From assembly GCA_001640655.1 (NCBI GenBank), contig LXGT01000110.1, positions 1-64,000 on the forward strand: a stretch of 64,000 bases of DNA, written 5' to 3'. The stretch comes from Endoconidiophora laricicola (Eukaryota; Ascomycota; Sordariomycetes; Microascales; Ceratocystidaceae). The notes under the pieces are model-generated. The model made no database searches. It saw nothing but the letters and a program-made list of their open reading frames with translations, and was not told where the DNA came from. Below, in pieces: positions 1 to 12,045 of the stretch. Within the stretch, counting starts at the first letter, position 1; each line of letters begins with the position of its first letter. A program made the translations under genes and the position numbers.

Positions 1-172
1 AGTCACTTTACGGTGGCTCTCATTGCCCTGGGTTATGGTAACATAATCGAGTCTGTCATCTAAGGGGGGCGCCTTAGCAGGAGGCTCTGAAGCTCTGTCA
101 AATAACCAACCTAGCGTCCTTTTGATTGCGTAGCAATGTAGGTAGACGTTAAATATACACACACACACGGAC
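1..172 (+). repeat. Dispersed repeat, copy A (one unit plus tail)
   Basis: This stretch is a diverged copy of the sequence at 30762-31034 read on the opposite strand. Shared segments include TCACTTTACGGTGGCT, CTGGGTTATGGTAACATAAT and TTGATTGCGTAGCAATGTAG. The copies differ partly by C/T changes (for example CTCTCATTGCCC against CTTTCATTGCTC). Copy A holds one of the roughly 85-base units seen twice in copy B, followed by the same tail and a short CA run. It begins at the window edge, so its left end is unknown. It may be a remnant of a transposon or LTR, but no coding part is visible. Confidence 0.85.
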
Positions 173-2751
173 AACGTGATTTCTACTTCGGCGTAGTCAT
201 GATGGCGGAGACAAAGGCCGATTCCTCGACATACTCGCACATTAGCACAGGCATAGTATATCTTGTTACTATCCTCGAGTGTGTAGAACATGTAGAAGAT
301 AGCGTTGGTACTCGAGGTGATGTTGTTGATAGCATCGGGCACAGTGATGCACGTCTAGCTCAGCTAAGTCAGTTGGGCGCGTATGGTCATGATATGGATG
401 ACAGCTGACTCTTCCTGGGCAATCGAAGCTAGACGGCCCTTTCTTTCTTAGCAAGAAGGCCAAAACTTTGGGTCTGATCAAGTCTAGCTAACAAGTGACC
501 TAGTAAGATAAACTTGCTGGTCGCATTTGTGTAGTGCCCTTGGTGCTAGATGGTCTGCCTTGAGCTTTTGGGGGTAGCAGTACAAGAAGAGTCCGAGTCT
601 CCTATTTATCTGCAGATGGAAGTTTCTCTTTCTCGCTCATCACTCACTTCTTAGAACGCTAGTATAAGTGATTTTAAATTCTATCTATTTCTACGTACAT
701 CAGGGAACGCTTATGTCATCCCTCTCCTTTCTTCCGTAACGATGTATGCTACTACTATTTTCTCTGCTGTCGCAGCGTCTGTCTGTCATTGCCTGCTCAT
801 TTGCTAGTAATTCAGAGAGTAACTCATAAATCTAGACAGGAGAATAAAGAAACAAAAGACCGATATCTTAGCAATGTAAAAATCGATGTTCTGCCATCAA
901 CGCTGCCACTAGGCGTCTTTGGCCCCTTAGAACTGATCTCCTTAAGACTATCACTTTTGTTCGAGACAGGGCGATACCATGCCACGATCTGCAGACGGGC
1001 AAAACCAAAATATGTCAGGCCTAAGTTATACTGATTGTCGGCCTTTGTTCTATCTCTTAGACCTTAGACGAAGCGATTCGATAGCCGGGAATTGTAGACC
1101 GTCGATGAGCCAGGCATCCTAGCCTCTTTGTATCTTCTGTCGAAGCCGTTATTTTAATTCTGTTTGTATATTCATACCAACGTCACTATCATTACATCAG
1201 GCATGTATGATTTTTTTTTTTAACTTGCTAAAAAGCCGCTTCTTTGTATATCAAACTACTGATTTGTACGTGACTGAGAAAAACGATGAAAAGAAAAAGA
1301 TATTTTCATGAACTAGTAGTAGTGACTTAGTCTTGTTTCATTCTTACAATGGATGCTTGAGCAATCAAGTGGCGATTATAGTACGTTAACTATCGGTCTT
1401 ACTACGCTTCAAGATTGAGAGCATCAAGAAAAGAAATGCGAGCTGAAATAGCACCATTGAGTCCCTTTTTCCGGTTCCCTGGTTCCCCAATATAAACTGA
1501 TATACTGGGTGCCTAAAACAGAGGAAAAGGCCCCACTTGAGGTCGTGAGTCCATTGATATTATCTCAGCGTTGTTCATCTGATAAGATAAGATTAGATTC
1601 AAACAGGAGACTCGGTAAACAGAACTCCCTTTTTTTTTCTTATTTTTCAATATGACAACTCGTACCGTAGCCAGCACCCCAAAAAATATCAGCTTAGTTA
1701 CGCTGCTGACAAATTGATTCATCTTTTTCTATTTCCTTCCTTTATTTAACCTGAAGGAATTCAACCCTTTTTACTTAGTCCTTTCTGCTAGAAATGCAAG
1801 ATAAAGTTACCTTCATTTGTGTTAACAGATTAAGATATGCTATCTTTTTGCTTACCTCACATTGAAAACAATAACACGCTAGAGTGATACCAGATAATCC
1901 TTTTATTGCTGTATTATATCTGATGATCTTTGTTGCCAGTAGGTCCGCTGCAGCTTATCTCATGTATCATGGCCCTATGACGGGCTTCTTACTTTCTAGA
2001 AATCTAGGGCCGAAGCTAGCAGAGTTCTTGCCCCTTTCAAAGTGGACTATTTCTAACAGGGTAGCATATGTACAACTCGGTATAGAATACTACTATCAAA
2101 GCCCGTGCTTAAAATCCACCTTGGCAAAGATGTGGCATATGCCACAAAGGCACGGGGCATCAATGGACTCTCAGTAATTTCTAGTATAGATCTAAGAAAT
2201 ATGAGGATCTAAGCAGTGTAGCATGAAAACGGGACAAGAACGAATGACATGTTCCACCATTGGCGTTGCACTACACTAAATATACTGTTTTGTCAAGGAA
2301 CAAAAGAATTTATATAAATTGATATACACTATAGACCTGAGCATTTTTCCCACCGCAAAGGACTGTGATGACATATCAGATTCGCTCTCGCCCACACATA
2401 CACTTATTCTTGACAACTGATCATATCTTCTCGTCTCTCTCGCCTCAATTTATGTTTTCTTAGGAGGCTATCTCTCTAAGCAGGAGAAAGAGAAAAAAAT
2501 ATTTAGTAGAAGGATAACTCAGTGTCAGCTCCTGCCCATAGAAATTTAGTCTGACAAACGGCGAATATACTGGTAAAATATTATAAAACAGATGTAAGTT
2601 AAATCCTTTAAAAAAAAGTATCAGGGAAATATATCTTGGGATAAGTTATGAAGAAAAGAACAATCGACCATAAAAACGACGTTGGCTAAACCATAAAATA
2701 AAGCAAAGCAAAACAAAACAAATCAGATAGACGTCATTGGGACTAATCAAA
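173..2751. other. Intergenic spacer, no supported gene
   Basis: No conserved gene is recognised here. The open frames at 789-1034 (+) and 1884-2177 (+) show no family motif and no convincing splice context. A short coding-like stretch on the minus strand at 183-354 is listed separately. The rest is AT-rich with homopolymer tracts, and the right end is the 3' flank of the channel gene that ends at 2752. Confidence 0.7.
183..354 (-). pseudogene. Possible terminal exon fragment of a secreted-type protein
   Basis: On the minus strand a CTGAC-like branch site and a TAG acceptor (position 355) precede a segment reading T-C-I-T-V-P-D-A-I-N-N, then Y-Y-A-C-A-N-V. A TAG stop lies at 185-183, but reaching it needs a one-base frame change near 230-240. 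The pattern of C, then N-linked sites, then YACA resembles small secreted copper-protein-like domains such as BIM1/X325. That resemblance is only an impression, and no upstream exon was found. It sits directly beside the dispersed repeat. It is either a broken gene end or chance coding. Confidence 0.2.
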
Positions 2752-5700
2752 TTAGTATACTATTCGATCCTTGAACAACGGTGCTTTATCGATGTCGACA
2801 ACGATACGTCCATTAGGCATCAACGTCGCGCCTTCATCACTGATTTTCACCACCTTGGATGTATGCTCGACCTCCTGTCTACTAACGCCCGCATCATCCC
2901 GTGGAATCCACAGACACATGGGCTCTTCTGACATAGCTGCCGGCCAGTACGCCTTGCGCATGTAATCCTCAGGGTATGAATTTCGCGGGTCTTCCAGGGG
3001 TGGGGGAAGCAGAGACTGCATGTGTGCAAAATCATCGTAAATTTCCGGGTGCAGCCAGCGCAAGACAAAGTTAGGTTCGATATCGCGGGGTGGGTTGATC
3101 CAGTAGTTGAAATAGCCAGCTATCGGAGCGACGTATGAGTTCTCGAGGAGGTTATCTGTGACATTAAACACTTTAGAGCTACCCATCTTGATAACATTTC
3201 TAAAGATGCCGCTAGCGCCATCAAGGCCACGAGCACCTAGATTCACGTGATCTTCAAAGTCGGTACCGTGTTCAGAAACGACATAACCGTCATCGAAATC
3301 TTGATATTGGTCTTTGCTGTTGTTATTCTGGCAATCAGAGAGAGAAATGATATCATCACCACCGATGTCAAAGTTGGAGCCATGTGCAAGTTCCCAACTT
3401 TCAACAGCTAATGATTGGGGAAGGTTGTACAGTAGCGGCTTGATCGCTGACGACAGCAACATATGGGCAATTGCAGTCATGACTAAGTAGATGATCATCA
3501 AAGCCATAGGAATCAAGGCGGATCTCAAAGCAAATAATCCAACCATGCAGATTTCGGCAAGGTAGAGACCGGTGAGAAGCTGTGTGAGTCCAATAGGATA
3601 GATAAGGCCGCGAGTGTGAATGTCAGACTTGTAAGTGAACATCAGGTTGTATCTATAGACCAGATAGATGATGAAGATACCAAGCGATGCGAAGAACATG
3701 ATTAACGGGGCGATGCAGCAGTACGAGAAAGCAATAACTCCCATGTTAGTGAACACGGGCAGAATGCCACCCCAATGGACTGGACGCATGCGGTGCCAGG
3801 TTTTGAAAACTAAGCGAGGACGCTCCATGCGTCGGGCAAGAAATTGATGTCTAATCAAATCCACAAGATGGGCCATAGCTCCGGCGCCGGCAGCAAGGCA
3901 CTGAACCAGGATATAGGATATATAAAAGTTAGATGCCTTGGGAAGATTTTCAGAAAGCAGTGACGTCGCAGAAAGGGGTGCCTTGATGACAGACATCAGC
4001 GCAGCACTGGCAGCAGACGAGATAGTCGTGATTAAGAAGACTTGGACAACTTGGAAAGGGAAGTAGCTGTGTTGCACGAAAACCTCGACCAACGAAAGTG
4101 ACGGCACACCGGAAATTATTGCCAGGCGTCTAAGCATATATGGCACAATAGCCATCAGTACGGAAAGCATCAGCGCAGGGAAGAAGCCTTGAATGACGCC
4201 CTTGATGACGTCAGGAAGAAGCAAGATGAACTTGATGGGAGGTAAGAATTTCGCCAGGGACTCTATGTTAGAGATAGCACCGATACAAGCCGAGGGAATA
4301 CACCAAAACACAGTTGCAGCAAAGACTACGGCAGTGACCCCAGTCTTGCGGACAATAAGTGATAGCCAGGAGTGTTCAAGCGATGGCCAGATTACTTCTT
4401 CAGGTCGCACACCAATATAGCGGGATGACATATGTGACGGCAAATGATGAGTCAAGGTCTGATATGCCTTTTCGGCATCAGCCTGATTGGAGAACTCGAC
4501 AAAAACTGAAGCTAGCGGTTCTCCTTCGCCTTGTAGCAGTTGTTTTCTGATCTTACGAATCTTCGGGTTTAGTTCACGGAGTTCTTGTCTGCACCATTTG
4601 ATAGTATCGACACGACGAAAGAAATTCTTGGCAGGACGGTGGTGCGGCCGGTCTTCAGCGGCAACCCATTGGCTAGCAACATGCCCGTTGATAGATGAAG
4701 TAGCACGGAATCTTTGAGCCTCGAGATCAGATTGAGATACACGTAGGTGGCCCGGTAAGTTAGTTCGTCGAGGCGCAAAGCGCACAGCTGATGGCCTTCT
4801 CAGGCTGTCATCTAGATAATGATCTTCGGGTACTGTTTCAAGGCTAGGCTGCAGACTAGGTGACGACAATAGATTTGATACAGGTTCAAGCCCAACACTA
4901 GTCGTGTGTAGAATCTTTTCATCTTCGGTGGGTGATGCAGTAGCGTCACCCGACATAGTAGAGTCAGCAGTGGAGCTGATAGAGCCAGAAGCGGTACTTT
5001 GATGTGGTTCTTCTAAGAGAAATTGAGCATATCCTCCTGTGCCCTGATAAGAGTCGAGAGCTACAACGTCGTTGGTACTTCCAGGACTGGTAATCTGGAT
5101 AAGTTGAGCATTACCAGAGTTGTTGTGCTGAAGAGACTGGAAATCTGTCAAGGGTAATGTGGCAGGTATCGAGTGTATATCCCGGTTCCCCAATAGCTGC
5201 AACTTGAACATACTGGATGATGGATCCGTGCTATTTCTTGAATCAACGCTGTTGTTTGCGTCGGAGCTGATATTATCAGCTCTGAATTGCGGGTGCAACT
5301 GCTCGGTTTCGGGAGGAAGTTGTTCACCAAGTTGTTCCAATCGATTCTTGTTAGCGAGCTTGATGAGTGCAATTTCAGCCTTCTCCAAACGATAAGCAAC
5401 CTTTTTGCGCTGCTTAACAAGTTGTTCCAGAGGCTTAACCTTCTTAGGAATCCATACATTTTTAACTGAGTCTCCAAAAAGTTTGCGAAGGCGGGCTGGA
5501 TCCTTGTAGCGATCAGGAACGGAGGTAAATAGAACAGTTCGCGCAGACAGTCTTTGAGTCTCATATGGGGAAAATAGATAGGCATTTCGCAAGTTGATGT
5601 AGAAGATGCATTCGCGGAAGATGGTATAGAAGATGATACTGAAATACACCCAGCAAACTAGTGCGTGAACGATGAAAGGGCCATCATCGGTGAGATTACC

Positions 5701-6379
5701 TATAGTCAAGCTATCAAGTTGAGAAAGCCCTGAATCGCCTTTGACATGGATTGGAAGCAAGATAGGCCCTGTGATACAAAGTCCAATGAAGCATATCATG
5801 GAGAGTATCTTGAGATATCTCAGAAATAGGTAGGCATCGAGAGATACGTGTTTCAAGGCAAATGTATCTTCAATCTTGAAAAACGTCAAAATCCATTTAA
5901 AGAAATGGCTCGGCAGCGGTTCACTCCGCTCTCTAACGGTCGATGAGTTGAGATGTTAGATGGTGATGGCCAACAAGATATAGAAGCTATATAGCTTATA
6001 TAGCAAGCAGTACAAGGTGAATAAAAAAAAAAAAAAAACTTACTGAGGCAGAAAGCTTTTTACGACAGTTCGCGGCGAATAGACACGCGGAAACTTATGT
6101 CGTAAAACCCAGAAGATTCCTAAGCATATGGCAGTATAGATCAAGACGGGGATCAAGGTGCTAATGATGGAGGTAAACGACGAAGAATCAGACGAGCTGA
6201 CTTTACTGAGTGTACCACCAGTGGAGCTGTTTGTAGATGAGCCGATACGGGGATCGGAAGACTACCAGATGCCATAAAACGAATGTTAGATTGATTGAAG
6301 CAAGACCATAAAGATATGTCCTCAGTTCGAGGTAACAAAGCAAAGCAGTGGGTTATCTTACGCCATCGGTGAGACTCAT
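2752..6379 (-). CDS. CSC1/OSCA-like calcium-permeable channel (DUF221 family)
   Basis: Three exons: 6379-6362, 6261-6044 and 5932-2752, joining to 1138 aa. The introns (6262-6361 and 5933-6043) have GTAAGA and GTAAGT donors and TAG acceptors, and the split codon restores L-P-Q-E-R-S-E-P-L-P-S, a familiar stretch after the first helix of this family. Residues about 35-59 form the first membrane helix, and the RSN1_TM, cytosolic (PHM7_cyt) and seven-helix RSN1_7TM regions follow. Members of the family are plasma- or endomembrane cation channels gated by osmotic or mechanical stress (S. cerevisiae Csc1; Phm7 and Rsn1 are relatives). A Ser-rich, low-complexity stretch at roughly residues 290-510 interrupts the cytosolic region. 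The start codon gives MSLTDG. It could equally be called a Phm7- or Rsn1-like protein, because the substrate is not visible in the sequence. Confidence 0.93.
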
Positions 6380-9300
6380 GGTAGGCAATGAGAGGCACTA
6401 GTAATCGCCACCAGCAGATGCTACTCAACTTGACCTGAGCGGCAGCTAATACAGATAGGGTACGACTTGCTGCGAACAAGCGCAGGCCAAGAAGGGAAGA
6501 TCAAAGCATAAACAAACGGGTAGCTCGCCAGCCGCGATGAAGCGCCAGGCTATAAGCACGGTTAGAGGACCGCCGAGCAAGAAAGGAAGAAGCTATAGCA
6601 GCGGCAAATTTGTGAATATAAACGAAGAAGATAATGTAATCTCGCAAGTTGGGAGCGGATTGAATCAAAGAAGACAGGTCAGGGAAATTTTTTGATCAGA
6701 GATGGTGTCTTGGCAGCAATGATAAAGCCGTTGGCGCTAATGCAAAGAGCACGACTGGCAATATTAGTTAATGGTAACGAACTGACAATCAAAAGAGAAG
6801 GGGAAATAGATATATATGTAGCAGGTTATATGTGTAAGCGGAAATAACAGTCGTATATATATTCCGTCATGACAAAGAGACAGAATAGTCACGTCAAGAA
6901 CACAGGCAAGAAAGTAAATAGTGTGCGTGCTGCAACAAGGGACTGGAAGGGAAATGGGCCTAAACCGAACAGATATATAGCAATAAATGCATATGTACGC
7001 ATGAGTGAATGGATGAATGTGTAATTGTCGATGTTAAGCTTGGTTAGAAAGAAAAAGAGGAGGAAAATAAAGTACATGAGCTATAATGCGTAATCTTACT
7101 ACATAGTAGTCGAGACCATTTAGAGCAAAAAGAGAAAGAAGCCCAAAAGAGTAAAAAAAAAAATGGCTAGTCTAGTTGCATTTTAACGGCCAGGGCGTAT
7201 TTTTTTTTTTTTTTTANTAATAAAAGAGACTAAAACAGCCAGAACAATTGACTAAAGGGTTGTCCTCAGGAACCAAAAAGAAAAAAAAAAAAAAGAAACG
7301 ACGCTGCTGGTTCTAGCGGCTTACGGGTGGCAAGAATTTTTCAAGTCTCGAGCATGAAGGAAGTCAATACGGTCTAAATTCTACATTTCCTAGTCGTTAG
7401 TACATTAGTAGTCTGACTAACATAACGATGGTTAGTCTAGGCTAGGCAGGCCTAGAAATCAAGTATGTTACTAGCCTGTAAATAACAGGGTCTATAGCCT
7501 GTAATAGTGGGCTCTACACAGTATACATCTATCTGTATGTACTCTTTGCAGACATATTAGCCCACGTCTTTTGCTATATCTCTTACTATATCTCATAAGT
7601 ATTTGCTCAGACCTTAGGAACCCCGGTCACCATCATCCAGACTATCTCTGAAACCAAGTGATCTTGCGCCCGTCCATTCATGACAGGTCATTAACAAGAA
7701 AATCCGGTCAAGGCCATCCGTCTATTGACATATCTTCCCTCGCTTTAGAGTCTAGTCGTCGTCGTCACTATATTAGTCAGTCGGACTTGGCCGTCTCTGA
7801 CAACTGTCCTCTAAGAATGCTAGACTGTCATCCAAACATCTATCGATGGAAAGGAAGATGCAGTCATCAAGTATGTCGTGGCATGCATGCAAGAACAAGA
7901 TAATACAGGTAGAATAGCCGTCCATCACGGATTGTACTTAACAGATCTTGAATCAAGGCTGATGATAGAGGGCAAGTGAGAGACAAAAACAGAGAACATG
8001 TTGGTTCAACACAAAGAGGCTGGATCTACTTGCATGCAACTGTGAATCCAGCCTATGATAACGTACTACCACACACCAAATGTATATGTTAAACTTGCTA
8101 TTGATTGCTCCTATGACTTCGCTTCTAGTATACAGATCGGACTGCCAGACTTTCCCGAGTCCTTCCTTCTCAAGTCGGGCATGACGAACTGAGACGTGTC
8201 TCTCATGATTTGCGATTATCTAGTCTGCTCAGTTGCCTAGTTTTTTCCTCAGGCACTCCGTGTCGCTTGTTCATAGCAGATAATTCATTGGTGTGAAAGT
8301 CGGTTCTGGGCCACAGTAGACAAGGCTTTTTGACGTCTCTGTGTTCATTATAAGAGCCTAACCAGAAAAAATATGAAAAACTAAGAGGTCTTCTATAGGG
8401 AGAAAACAAACCAACTAGCAGCTAAAAGGGCTTAACTAGCCAGAGACAACGCGTGTAATCACTTTGTCAATACCACATGGAAAGTGGAGCGGCCTCTCTG
8501 ATTTTCTCTAGCTTCATTTTATCCTACGATAGTCGTTACATATATGATGGTTAGTACTAGTAGTATAATTAGCATGAAGTTGAAGAAGACAAGGAAAAAA
8601 GAACAGAAGCTGAACGAGGCCCGAGCCCGGCTAAGTTCCACAAGCTTCCGATATGGGTTCCCTTTCCCGTGAAGATTAGACTAATTTCTTAGTAGAGTTG
8701 GTTTGTATGCTGGATGAGACTAAGTAGTCAGTTTCCCGTTCGTGCGTCCACACTTGTATTTATCTTCAGTGTATGAATCTCTGAATCAAAGGAGATAGAG
8801 AAAGGGAAGAAGTCCGAGCTGCTATGCAGTGGCTTTTAACGTAACGCAACACCAACTAGTCTAGGGCTTCTTCTTTTCCTTTCTTTCTTTTTCTCTCTCT
8901 CCCGTAAGATTCCAAAAAAAACCCAGCTAGTCTCTGCTAGCATTGGTGTCATCTTACAGGACCATCCATCTGTGCAGGCGCTTGCTGTGGAGATTGAACG
9001 CCAAAGTCTAGCCTGGAAGCTAGCTAGCTTAGCCTTTGACCAATAGCCTGGTCTTTTCCGTGTCTCTTCATTGTCTCCTCCCTTTTCGTTCTCCTGTCTC
9101 TCTTTCTTCTTCGCGTCCGCTTTTTCGTTTCTCTAATAGAATCTTAAACGGCTCCGAATTCGTGTCCGCGCGAAGACTGTGCGTATGATAATGAAGAGAT
9201 AATTCGCAATATAACAGCAAAAAGTGCCTGTATGTGTCTGTCAAAAACATGCATATTGCCAAAAAAAAAAAAAGGTTAGCCGTCGTACTTTGTCTCTGTC

Positions 9301-10821
9301 TCTTCTTCCCCCGCACCGCCAAATCTGCTGGTTCGTGTCAGCATAGTTTCTCACTGTAGCTAGTCAAATCACAGCATAAACGTACCCAGCAAGAACATGA
9401 AGGCAGAATTGAGAAAAAAAAAAGGGACAGCAATGTCTTGCCCGTCTGCCACATCGTGCGTGTCTGTCTGTCTGTGCCGTGCGGCCGTTCACCATCTCTT
9501 TTTTTCATACCTTCTGGCTCATATTCTAGCCACCCCTCCTCTGTAAGCAGGCCTAGGCTGGTTCCAGATCACGGTTGGGTCTGACAGTCATATCATCCAT
9601 CTGTTAAGACTTTCATGTCTGTCCCATCGCATATCTATCTCTTTCTCTCATCTCTTTCTTAGCTTGAGGGTTGTCCATCATGGGTTCCATCTTCGACGAT
9701 ACAACCGGAGATTCATGCCGCCGGACATTCCTTTTGCTCAAGAATAGCGTCAAAAGGGTGCGTAAGCTTATCTCCAGTATGAGAGGTATCTCACTTGCGG
9801 ATATGGCCAGAAACAAAGACCCTTTAATTGTCTTTTCTTTTGCTTCATCCCACTATCACGTGACATCGTGGCAACGTTTCGACCTTGGATAACACCCATA
9901 TCAAGCAAAAATCTGACAGCCGCATGCAGTATCTATTCCTCCCCGCTTTCTTATGTCAAATATTTCTTGTTGAGCTTTCTTGCCAAGCATTACTGTCTAG
10001 TTGTTGCCCGTTCACATTATGGTATAATTAGTTAGTTCTCAACTCGCCTGCTGTCGTTGTTTGAAAACAGCAAAACTGTTTAGATGGCCCCTTCCTTTCT
10101 TTGAAGCAGGCCAGAAGACGGAAATATCCAGTCAAAAAGTCAATGTCCGAATCTCCATTGCTACGCTCCACTAATGAAAGCTTGACCGTTTCCTTTGCTT
10201 TAGTTTTTTTTTCTTCTACTTCTCTCAAGTATAGCTTTGATTCTTCGATGTATATTCGCAATCACAGATAGATATATGGCCAACATGGCTATGTGTTTCT
10301 CTTCGTTTCTGCGAGGCACAGAGAGGGTTATGAGATGGAGGCAACAGGGTCCATCAGGCTGTCTCTCCTATATCCAAAGAAAATGTAAAATAAAAATATA
10401 GAATAAAACAAAGAAAGGATTATGGCGTAAAGGCAACCTGTAGAAGAGAGCAGTAGCATCATGTATGTAACTTAACGTACCAGGCTACTTGAGATCAGGA
10501 CCCTTCTTCGGTTCGGTACACTAGATACTTGCTGTAGGTGGACAGACAAGACCTGGTCAGCCTGGTCTGTCCTGGCCAGTCCATCAATAAGAAGCCTCCA
10601 AGTTGAGAAGTTAGTGGTGCCAAATAAACGGAAGCCTCTTCAAGACAAGGAACTACTAGCAGTGCAGCAAAAGTGTTATACATAGAAAAGTGGTAGTAGA
10701 AGTATCAGTACTAAAGAAGAAGAACAAAGTCAACTAACTAAGTAGCTTTGATACCGTGTAGATGGTAGTTAAGTTCCCGGTTACGTTCAGCCTGCACGTC
10801 GGAACAGGAAATAAAAAAAAT

Positions 10822-10853
<32 letters not shown>

Positions 10854-12045
10854 TTCGACCAAGCCAGGCAGCCAGAGACCCTTGAGATGGATGAGATCCA
10901 TCAAGAACTTATGATAGTACTACCTTGTGTTCTACTATGTAAGCGTTTCTTTAAGTCAAAGCCAGCCAGGCTAGACTAGGCTAAGCCGTACAAATTAGGG
11001 CGGTTGATCAGCAACATGGCAAAGCTGTGATTCTGAAGGCTGCCTGTATTTCTCAGACAACAGCAAATATGAGAGATACGAGGTAGTATGTTTCATATTA
11101 TTTATAATAGAAGACGATAATGAGCAAAAGGTAAGGCAAGGCATGATGACGAAAAGAAATCCCATAAAAAAAAAAGAAAAAAAAAAAAAAAAAAAAGAGA
11201 AAAAGAGAAGTGTACGTTCTAAGTTTTGTTATCTCCAAAGACACTGCAGATGAAATAAAATGAATAAAAGATTGCGTAAAATAAAAGATAGTCACAATTG
11301 TGGGTCGCTTGATGGCTTGCTCTGTCTACACTAACCCAAAAAGGAAACCCAGCTCCGCTCTTTCTGTTTCTTTTCTTCACTTTGTTTTTCGCCATTTTCA
11401 GCTGAAGTCTTAATCGAGACTAGTGAGGGTTTGCTTACACAAGGGTTATCAAGTTCCTATGAACAGGAACAAATAATACTAGTAATAAGTAGTGAGTCCG
11501 TTTAATTGTTGTTCTTTACTCGATAATTTCTTGACCGCCTCAGACCCTTCCTTGTTGGCAAACGTCTTTTCAGGGTTTAGTATCATTTCTCTATCATTTT
11601 ATTGTTAAATAAGCCTTAAGAGAAACCTACCTTTAGTCAGTGTTCAAGCTACTTAACAACGAGACACGCACGCTTTAGTAAAGCCTGTATCTTTTCATCG
11701 CCTTCTGTTATAGTAAGATAGGCTTAACCCAAATAAGCTGCTTGCTTGTCATGTAGCTTGTTTAAGATTAACTAACCAGAGAATAAAAAAGAAAAGAAGA
11801 GTGCATTTATGTCTCATCTATTATATTGTTTTTATAATACTACTGAGAGAGACTCATAACCCCAGTGGTCTTCCTGGCTCCGTAAACCCTTCTATTTATG
11901 CTAGCAGTATTAAGTCGTGTAATCATCATATCGTAGTTGTTTCGAGGCTCACTAACAAGATAGCCCGTCAGATCTAACAAGATCCCCCCTTCATCTTATA
12001 TGGAAAACGCGTGAATAGAAAACGCCCGTGATAACCTTCCTACTC
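6380..12045. other. Intergenic spacer with a G26 homopolymer and one N
   Basis: I see no supported gene in this 5.7 kb. The small open frames, such as 9068-9322 (-), 9613-9816 (-) and 10028-10261 (-), lack recognisable motifs or introns. The left end is the promoter side of the channel gene. There are many A/T homopolymers, an ambiguous base at 7217 after a T run, and a run of 26 G (listed separately). Confidence 0.7.
10827..10852 (+). repeat. G26 homopolymer
   Basis: A run of 26 consecutive G lies in spacer DNA. It could form a G-quadruplex, or its length could be a sequencing or assembly estimate. Confidence 0.9.
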
